Both the position numbers and the translations under genes were made by a program. A stretch of 25,662 nucleotides of DNA, taken from the NCBI GenBank assembly GCA_958428675.1, contig CAUAGV010000005.1, positions 1 to 25,662 on the forward strand, written 5' to 3'. A model generated the notes under the pieces. It was given only the letters and a program-made list of their open reading frames with translations. It was not told where the DNA came from and did not search any database. The DNA is from an uncultured Collinsella sp. Lineage in GTDB: Bacteria; Actinomycetota; Coriobacteriia; Coriobacteriales; Coriobacteriaceae. This document shows, one piece after another, positions 20,555 to 25,662 of the stretch (position 1 is the first letter of the stretch; every line of letters begins with the position of its first letter).

Positions 20555-22585
20555 GTGGCAAACGAAAACGATTACGATGGCGGCGAGATTAAGATTCTCG
20601 AAGGTCTCGAGGCCGTTCGTAAGCGCCCGGGCATGTATATCGGCTCGACGAGCGCCAGCGGTCTGCATCACCTGGTGTGGGAGATCGTTGACAACTCCGT
20701 CGACGAGGCCATGGCCGGTTTCTGCACCGAGATCCAGGTGACGGTCCACGCCGACAACTCCATCACGGTCGTCGACAACGGGCGCGGCATCCCCGTCGAC
20801 GAGCACCCTGTTAAAAAGATCCCGACGCTCGAGGTCGTCATGACGATCCTGCACGCCGGCGGTAAGTTCGATAACTCGGCCTATAAGGTCTCGGGCGGCC
20901 TGCACGGCGTGGGCATCTCCGTCGTCAACGCACTGTCCAAGCGCGTGGTCGTTCAGGTTCGTCGCGATGGCAACACCTACGAGATGGAGTTCTCGCGCGG
21001 CAAGACCGTCAAGAAGATGGAGGTCGTGGGCACCTCGGATTCGACGGGCACCACCGTCACCTTCTGGCCCGACGACGAGATCTTCGAGACCTGCATCTAC
21101 GATTTCGATACGCTGCACAACCGTCTGCAGGAGACGGCGTTCCTCAATAAGAACCTCAAAATCGTGCTGACCGACGAGCGCGAGGCGACTCCCCACGTGG
21201 AGGAGTTTTGCTACGAGGGCGGCATCATCGACTTCGTCAAGTTCCTCAACGAGGGCAAGGACGTCCCTGAGGCCTTTAAGGAGCCCATCTACATCGAGGG
21301 CAAATCGGACCCGGACGCGCCTGTGGCCAAGATGGGCGAGGTTGAGGTTTCCCTGCAGTGGAATAGCGGCTACGGCGAGAACGTCATGTCGTTTGCCAAC
21401 GACATCTACACTCCCGAGGGTGGCATGCACCTTGAGGGCTTCCGCACCGCGCTCACCCGCGTGATCAACGACTACGCGCGCAAGCAGAACCTGCTCAAAG
21501 AAAAAGACGCCAACCTGACCGGCGACGATGTGCGCGAGGGCCTTTCGGCCGTTATCTCGGTCAAACTGCCCGATCCGCAGTTTGAGGGCCAGACCAAGGC
21601 CAAGCTCGGCAGCTCCTATATGCGCGCGCTGACGCTCAAGATCGTGACCGACGGCCTTGCCGATTACTTGGAGGAGCATCCCAAGCCCGCCCGCGAGATC
21701 GTCAAGAAGGCGCAACAGGCCTGCAAGGCGCGCAATGCCGCCCGCAAGGCGCGCGAGGCGACCCGCCGCAAGAGCCTGCTCGAGACGGCGTCCCTGCCCG
21801 GTAAGCTCGCTGACTGCTCGGTGCGCGATGCCGAGCTGACCGAGCTCTTCATCGTAGAGGGCGACTCGGCAGGCGGTTCGGCCAAGGACGGCCGTCGCCG
21901 AGACATTCAGGCGATTCTGCCCCTGCGCGGCAAGATTCTGAACGTCGAACGCGTTGGTGACCATCGCGCGTTCTCGAGTGACACCATCCAGTCGCTGATT
22001 ACCGCGATCGGCTGCGGCGTCACGACGAGTGCCGGCGACGGCGGCGACTTCGATATCACCAAGGCGCGCTACCACAAGATCATCATCATGACCGATGCAG
22101 ACGTCGACGGTGCGCATATCCGCATCCTGCTGCTGACGTTCTTCTACAAGTACATGCGTCCGCTGATCGATGCCGGCTACGTCTATGTTGCCTGCCCGCC
22201 CATCTTTGGCATTAAGGTGCGCAACAAGATCCACTACGTGTATCCCAACGGCCGCCAGCCCGAAGACGAGATCCTGCGCGACACCATCCAGAGCCTGGGC
22301 CTGAACCCCGACGATAACGACGAGGACGGCAAGGCCAAGGACGGCAAGATCACCAAGAAGCGCAAGGGCTATACCGTCCAGCGCTACAAGGGCCTGGGCG
22401 AGATGGACCCCAAGCAGCTTGCCTCGACGACGATGGATCCCAAGACCCGCATCCTGCAGCGCGTGTCGATCGAGGACGCCGTGGTGGCGGATCGCGCCGT
22501 GCGCGAGCTGATGGGTTCCGAGGTCGGCTATCGCCGCGAGTACATCGAGAAGCACGCACATGATGCACGCTTCTTAGACGCCTAA
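20555..22585 (+). CDS. gyrB: DNA gyrase subunit B
   Basis: This 676-residue subunit starts at GTG 20555, with AAGGAGG 4 nt upstream; an in-frame TTG at 20537 was rejected because it lies ahead of that site. The GHKL ATPase domain has VWEIVDNSVDEA (Asn47), DNGRGIP (from 73) and GGLHGVG (113-119). The TOPRIM domain has VEGDSAGGSA (Glu435) and TDADVDG (Asp516, Asp518), with the GyrA-contacting YKGLGEMDP near the C-terminus. It lacks the E. coli-type 170-residue TOPRIM insertion, as expected for a Gram-positive enzyme. GyrB hydrolyses ATP to drive negative supercoiling with GyrA, and is the target of novobiocin. A 155-bp structured gap separates it from gyrA. Confidence 0.98.
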   Translation: MANENDYDGGEIKILEGLEAVRKRPGMYIGSTSASGLHHLVWEIVDNSVDEAMAGFCTEIQVTVHADNSITVVDNGRGIPVDEHPVKKIPTLEVVMTILHAGGKFDNSAYKVSGGLHGVGISVVNALSKRVVVQVRRDGNTYEMEFSRGKTVKKMEVVGTSDSTGTTVTFWPDDEIFETCIYDFDTLHNRLQETAFLNKNLKIVLTDEREATPHVEEFCYEGGIIDFVKFLNEGKDVPEAFKEPIYIEGKSDPDAPVAKMGEVEVSLQWNSGYGENVMSFANDIYTPEGGMHLEGFRTALTRVINDYARKQNLLKEKDANLTGDDVREGLSAVISVKLPDPQFEGQTKAKLGSSYMRALTLKIVTDGLADYLEEHPKPAREIVKKAQQACKARNAARKAREATRRKSLLETASLPGKLADCSVRDAELTELFIVEGDSAGGSAKDGRRRDIQAILPLRGKILNVERVGDHRAFSSDTIQSLITAIGCGVTTSAGDGGDFDITKARYHKIIIMTDADVDGAHIRILLLTFFYKYMRPLIDAGYVYVACPPIFGIKVRNKIHYVYPNGRQPEDEILRDTIQSLGLNPDDNDEDGKAKDGKITKKRKGYTVQRYKGLGEMDPKQLASTTMDPKTRILQRVSIEDAVVADRAVRELMGSEVGYRREYIEKHAHDARFLDA

Positions 22586-22591
22586 CCTGTT

Positions 22592-22692
22592 CGGCTTTCC
22601 CAACCACCGCACCTTCGCCCTCAATCGTCGGTCGCGTACCCAAGTACGCTTCCCTCCTCTTTCGAGCGAATCTGCGGCACCTGGAAAAGCCG
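22592..22692 (+). other. Nested inverted repeats between gyrB and gyrA
   Basis: Three collinear paired blocks can be traced. CGGCTTTCC (22592-22600) pairs with GGAAAAGCCG (22683-22692) with one bulged A. CCGCA/TTCG (22607-22617) pairs with CGAA/TGCGG (22667-22677). GCGTAC (22634-22639) pairs with GTACGC (22644-22649) around a CCAA loop. Together they could fold most of the gap into one long interrupted hairpin. It has no T-tract, so it is not a terminator. It may be a processing site, a leader structure or a dispersed intergenic repeat. Confidence 0.5.
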
Positions 22693-22740
22693 TCTCCGTG
22701 GCAGGGAACTAATGGACCACGCAAACCATGAGGAGGTAAC

Positions 22741-25482
22741 GTGGCAGACGATATCAACAATAACGAGGGTATGGGCGAGGCCGGCGATGCCGGCATGCCC
22801 GACGATCTGAAGCGCCTGCTTGCCCGTGCTGAGCAGGGCGAGGACGGCGATCCGGACGCCTATAACCCCGATGCCGATGATGACGAGGAAGAGGACGACG
22901 ACGGCGAGCTCGAGGAGAGCTTTGGCGAAGTCGATCGTGGCGCCTCGGCCGGCGAGGATATAAACGGCGGCCAGCTCCAGATTTCGGAGTTCGGCCGCGA
23001 GATGAAGCAGTCATTTATCGAGTATTCGATGTCGGTCATCACGGCGCGCGCCCTGCCGGACGTGCGCGACGGCTTAAAGCCGGTGCACCGCCGCATCCTG
23101 TACGCGATGAACGAGAGCGGCATCTACCCCAACCGCCCGCACAAGAAGTCGGCCTGGACAGTCGGCGAAGTTATCGGTAAGTACCATCCGCACGGTGACT
23201 TCGCGGTCTACGAGGCCATGGTCCGCCTAGCGCAGTGGTTCTCCATGCGCACGCCGCTCATCGACGGTCACGGCAACTTCGGCAACATCGACGGCGACGG
23301 CGCGGCGGCCATGCGTTACACCGAGAGCCGCCTGGCAAAGCCCGCCATGGAGCTGCTGCGTGACCTGCAGAAGGATACCGTCGACTGGCAGCCCAACTAC
23401 GACGAATCGCTCGCCGAGCCCCAGGCGCTGCCCGCGCGCTTCCCCAACCTGCTGGTCAACGGCAGCCAGGGCATCGCCGTCGGCATGGCCACCAATATCG
23501 CCCCGCATAACCTCACCGAGGCGATCGAGGCAACCTGCTACCTGATCGATAATCCCGACGCCACCGTCGACGAACTCATGCAGATCATGCCCGGTCCGGA
23601 CTTCCCCACCGGCGCCATCATCATGGGCAGCGCCGGCATTAAGCAGAGCTACGAGACCGGCCGCGGCTCCATTACCGTGCGCGCCAAGGCCCACGTGGAG
23701 TCCACCAAGACCGGCCGCAACCGCCTGGTCTTTACCGAGATTCCCTACATGGTCAACAAGGGCACCCTGCAGGAGAAGATCGCCCAGCTCGTCAACGACA
23801 AGCGCATCGAGGGTATCTCGGATATGCGCGATGAGTCCAACCAGAAGGGTATCCGTCTGGTCATCGAGCTCAAGAAGGGCGTCATTCCGCAGGTCGTGCT
23901 CAACAACCTGTATAAGTACACCTCGCTGCAGACGACCTTCGGCGCCAATAACCTGGCGCTCGTCAACGGCGTTCCCAAATGCCTGAGCCTGCGCGAGATG
24001 CTGCAGCACTACATCGATCACCAGGTCGACGTCGTCACCCGCCGCACCCGCTTCGACCTTAAGAAGGCCCAGGCCCGCGCGCATATCCTCGAGGGCTACC
24101 TGATGGCTCTCGACCATATTGACGAGGTCATCAGCATCATCCGCTCCTCGCAGACCGACTCCGAGGCCAGCAGCCGCCTGATCGAGCGCTTTGGCTTTAC
24201 GCCCGAGCAGACCACGGCCATCCTCGAGATGAAGCTGCGCCGCCTGACCGGCCTGGAGCGCGACAAGATTCAGGAAGAGCTGGACGGCCTGCGCCGCGCC
24301 ATCGCCTACTACGAGGACCTGCTGGCGCACGAGGAGAAGATCCTTGGCGTCATTAAGGAAGAGATGCGCGAGATCTCCAAGAAGTTCGGCGATAAGCGCC
24401 GCACCGAGATCAGCCAGGTCGAGAAGGACCTGGACGTCGAGGACCTCATTGCCGACGAGGACATGGTCGTGACCATCACCCACACCGGCTATGTCAAGCG
24501 CATCCCGGTGGCCGCCTACCGCGCCCAGAAACGCGGCGGCAAGGGCGTGTCGGGCGTCAACCTCAAAGAGGACGACGTCATCGACGAGATGTTCATCGCG
24601 TCCACGCACGAGTACGTGCTGTTCTTCTCGAGCAAGGGTAAGGTCTATCGCCTGAAGGTGCACGAGCTGCCGGTGGGTACGCGCCAGGCGCGCGGTACCG
24701 CGATCGTCAACCTGCTGCCCTTCGAGGAGGGCGAGAAGATCGCGAGCGTCATCAGCTGCCGCGAGTTCCCTGCCGACGAGTACCTGATGTTTGCCACCAA
24801 GAGCGGCATGGTCAAGAAGACCGTGATGAGCGCATATGACCGCAGCCGTCGCGACGGCCTGATCGCTATCAACCTGCGTGACGACGACGCGCTGCTGAAC
24901 GTGCGCCGCGTGCGCGAGGGAGACAAGATTATCCTGGCCACCACCGCGGGCAAGGCGATCATGTTCTCCGAGGAGCAGGTGCGCGCCACCGGCCGCGATA
25001 CTAGCGGCGTTCGCGGTATCGGTATGAAGGACGGCGTGAGCGTTCTGGGCATGGAAGTCACTAACGGCAACGGCGATCTATTCGTCATCACCGAGCGCGG
25101 TTACGGCAAGCGCACGCCGGTCGCGGACTACCCGGAGCAGAATCGCGGCGGCCAGGGCGTCTACACCATCCAAATGACCGAGCGTAAGGGCAACCTCGCG
25201 GCCATGAAGACGGTGGGCCCGCAGCACGAGTTGTTCATCGTGACGGAGGGCGCGACGGTCATTCGCGTCAAGACCGATGAGATTAGCCAGACTGGCCGCG
25301 CTACCCAGGGCGTCAAGATGATGACCGTCGACGACAACGACCGCATCTGCGCCGTAGCCCGCATGACGGCCGCCAAGGAGAAGCCCGAAGGTGAAAGCGC
25401 CGAGGCCGCAGCCGACACCGAAGAGGCCCCAGTCGACCTAGGCGACGGCAACGACATGCCAGAGGATCTCCTAGACGAGTAA
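22741..25482 (+). CDS. gyrA: DNA gyrase subunit A
   Basis: This 913-residue subunit starts at GTG 22741 behind AGGAGG (22730-22735). The catalytic tyrosine is Tyr193 in AMRYTESRLAK, equivalent to E. coli Tyr122, so about 71 extra residues precede the core. They are strongly acidic (near 32-65, including DADDDEEEDDDGELEES). In the quinolone-resistance region HPHGDFAVYEAM, residue 154 (E. coli Ser83 position) is Phe and residue 158 (Asp87 position) is Glu. The C-terminal beta-pinwheel carries a GyrA box QKRGGKG (596-602), followed by further blades and an acidic tail. With GyrB the subunit cuts and rejoins DNA to introduce negative supercoils. Confidence 0.98.
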   Translation: MADDINNNEGMGEAGDAGMPDDLKRLLARAEQGEDGDPDAYNPDADDDEEEDDDGELEESFGEVDRGASAGEDINGGQLQISEFGREMKQSFIEYSMSVITARALPDVRDGLKPVHRRILYAMNESGIYPNRPHKKSAWTVGEVIGKYHPHGDFAVYEAMVRLAQWFSMRTPLIDGHGNFGNIDGDGAAAMRYTESRLAKPAMELLRDLQKDTVDWQPNYDESLAEPQALPARFPNLLVNGSQGIAVGMATNIAPHNLTEAIEATCYLIDNPDATVDELMQIMPGPDFPTGAIIMGSAGIKQSYETGRGSITVRAKAHVESTKTGRNRLVFTEIPYMVNKGTLQEKIAQLVNDKRIEGISDMRDESNQKGIRLVIELKKGVIPQVVLNNLYKYTSLQTTFGANNLALVNGVPKCLSLREMLQHYIDHQVDVVTRRTRFDLKKAQARAHILEGYLMALDHIDEVISIIRSSQTDSEASSRLIERFGFTPEQTTAILEMKLRRLTGLERDKIQEELDGLRRAIAYYEDLLAHEEKILGVIKEEMREISKKFGDKRRTEISQVEKDLDVEDLIADEDMVVTITHTGYVKRIPVAAYRAQKRGGKGVSGVNLKEDDVIDEMFIASTHEYVLFFSSKGKVYRLKVHELPVGTRQARGTAIVNLLPFEEGEKIASVISCREFPADEYLMFATKSGMVKKTVMSAYDRSRRDGLIAINLRDDDALLNVRRVREGDKIILATTAGKAIMFSEEQVRATGRDTSGVRGIGMKDGVSVLGMEVTNGNGDLFVITERGYGKRTPVADYPEQNRGGQGVYTIQMTERKGNLAAMKTVGPQHELFIVTEGATVIRVKTDEISQTGRATQGVKMMTVDDNDRICAVARMTAAKEKPEGESAEAAADTEEAPVDLGDGNDMPEDLLDE

Positions 25483-25522
25483 GAGGCCCTGGCTGGTAGA
25501 AAATATCAGACCCCATATATCG

Positions 25523-25556
25523 GCGGTCGGCGCACCTGCGCGCCGACCGCTTTTTT
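25523..25556 (+). terminator. Rho-independent terminator after gyrA
   Basis: A perfect 11-bp stem (GCGGTCGGCGC/GCGCCGACCGC) with a 6-nt loop is followed by six T. It begins 40 nt after the gyrA stop. Confidence 0.93.
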
Positions 25557-25621
25557 GACAAGCTTGGAGCCCCGTGTCAGACGGCTGGGCGAGATGGGTT
25601 AGGTTTGTCGCGAGTTCCGCA

Positions 25622-25658
25622 CGCAAAGAAGGCCACTTAATGTGGCCTTCGTCTTGCG
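25622..25658. terminator. Second hairpin downstream of gyrA, possible bidirectional terminator
   Basis: A 9-bp stem (GAAGGCCAC, 25628-25636, with 25642-25650) with a 5-nt TTAAT loop is extended by CGCAA/TTGCG after an internal loop. The flanks are only mildly A- and T-rich. It could end a gene arriving from the right, beyond the window. The 65 bases before it hold nothing I can identify. Confidence 0.45.
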
Positions 25659-25662
25659 CAGG

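Noticed and set aside
20504..22561. A 685-codon open frame antisense to gyrB
   Set aside because: It mirrors the GC-rich codon bias of gyrB, has a low-complexity Leu/Val/Gly/Asp composition with no domain, and gyrB itself is unmistakable.
23212..23214. Glu158 of GyrA as a second resistance substitution (Asp87Glu)
   Set aside because: Glu is the normal residue here in staphylococci and streptococci, whose surrounding sequence (YEAMVR) matches, so it is probably wild type.
23227..24663. A 478-codon open frame antisense to gyrA
   Set aside because: It is a shadow of gyrA codon bias with no domain signature and no ribosome site supporting a start.
25483..25662. A tRNA gene after gyrA
   Set aside because: The two hairpins there are terminator-like. 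No cloverleaf, T-loop or acceptor pairing can be drawn.

Overview
This window looks like the chromosome replication-origin neighbourhood of a moderately high-GC Gram-positive bacterium. The gene order (jag-yidC-yidD-rnpA-rpmH, then dnaA-dnaN-recF-dciA-gyrB-gyrA, with rsmG-parA-parB on the left arm), the DciA-type gene between recF and gyrB, and a PafB/PafC-like tandem WYL pair point to Actinomycetota. The Coriobacteriia (Collinsella-like) are my best guess. That taxonomic placement is inference; no rRNA gene is present to confirm it.

Layout. Positions 1-1652: the 5' part of a leftward gene for a membrane protein with an M28-peptidase-like core and a long acidic Ala/Pro/Glu-rich tail, cut by the window edge. 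Positions 1851-3777: two overlapping rightward WYL regulators, convergent with the leftward pair ddl-dinG (3774-7627). Positions 7713-8765: rightward rlmN. Positions 8964-11778 (leftward): rsmG, three perfect parS sites, parA, parB and a small membrane-protein gene coupled to parB. This block is visibly more AT-rich than its surroundings. Positions 11875-14003 (leftward): rpmH, rnpA, yidD, yidC and jag, read from a strong promoter at 14076-14105 and ended by a terminator at 11825-11854. Positions 14106-14348: a gene-free region with repeated DnaA-box-like 12-mers. Positions 14349-20449 (rightward): a GHKL-ATPase/winged-helix gene, dnaA, dnaN, recF and dciA, ended by a terminator. Positions 20555-25482: gyrB and gyrA, then terminators.

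How it fits together. The likely origin is bipartite. One box cluster lies upstream of the ATPase-dnaA pair. The other lies in the dnaA-dnaN gap, where a box is followed 12 bp later by five tandem DnaA-trio trinucleotides and an AT-rich stretch. DnaA, the clamp, RecF, the DciA helicase loader and gyrase serve initiation, elongation and supercoiling on the right arm. ParA, ParB and parS serve origin segregation on the left arm, beside ribosome and membrane-insertion genes.

The most unusual item is the 450-residue protein encoded 15 bp upstream of dnaA. It has a complete GHKL ATP-binding fold without a histidine-kinase dimerisation domain, a roughly 190-residue Gln/Pro/Met-rich linker and a C-terminal winged helix. 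Other points of interest are a DnaA with an altered recognition loop (GNRNHSTV for the usual GGRDHTTV) next to altered boxes (TTTTCAACA), parS sites spaced exactly 39 bp apart, a parS-like sequence inside dnaA, a Phe at the GyrA quinolone-resistance position, and an acidic N-terminal extension on GyrA.
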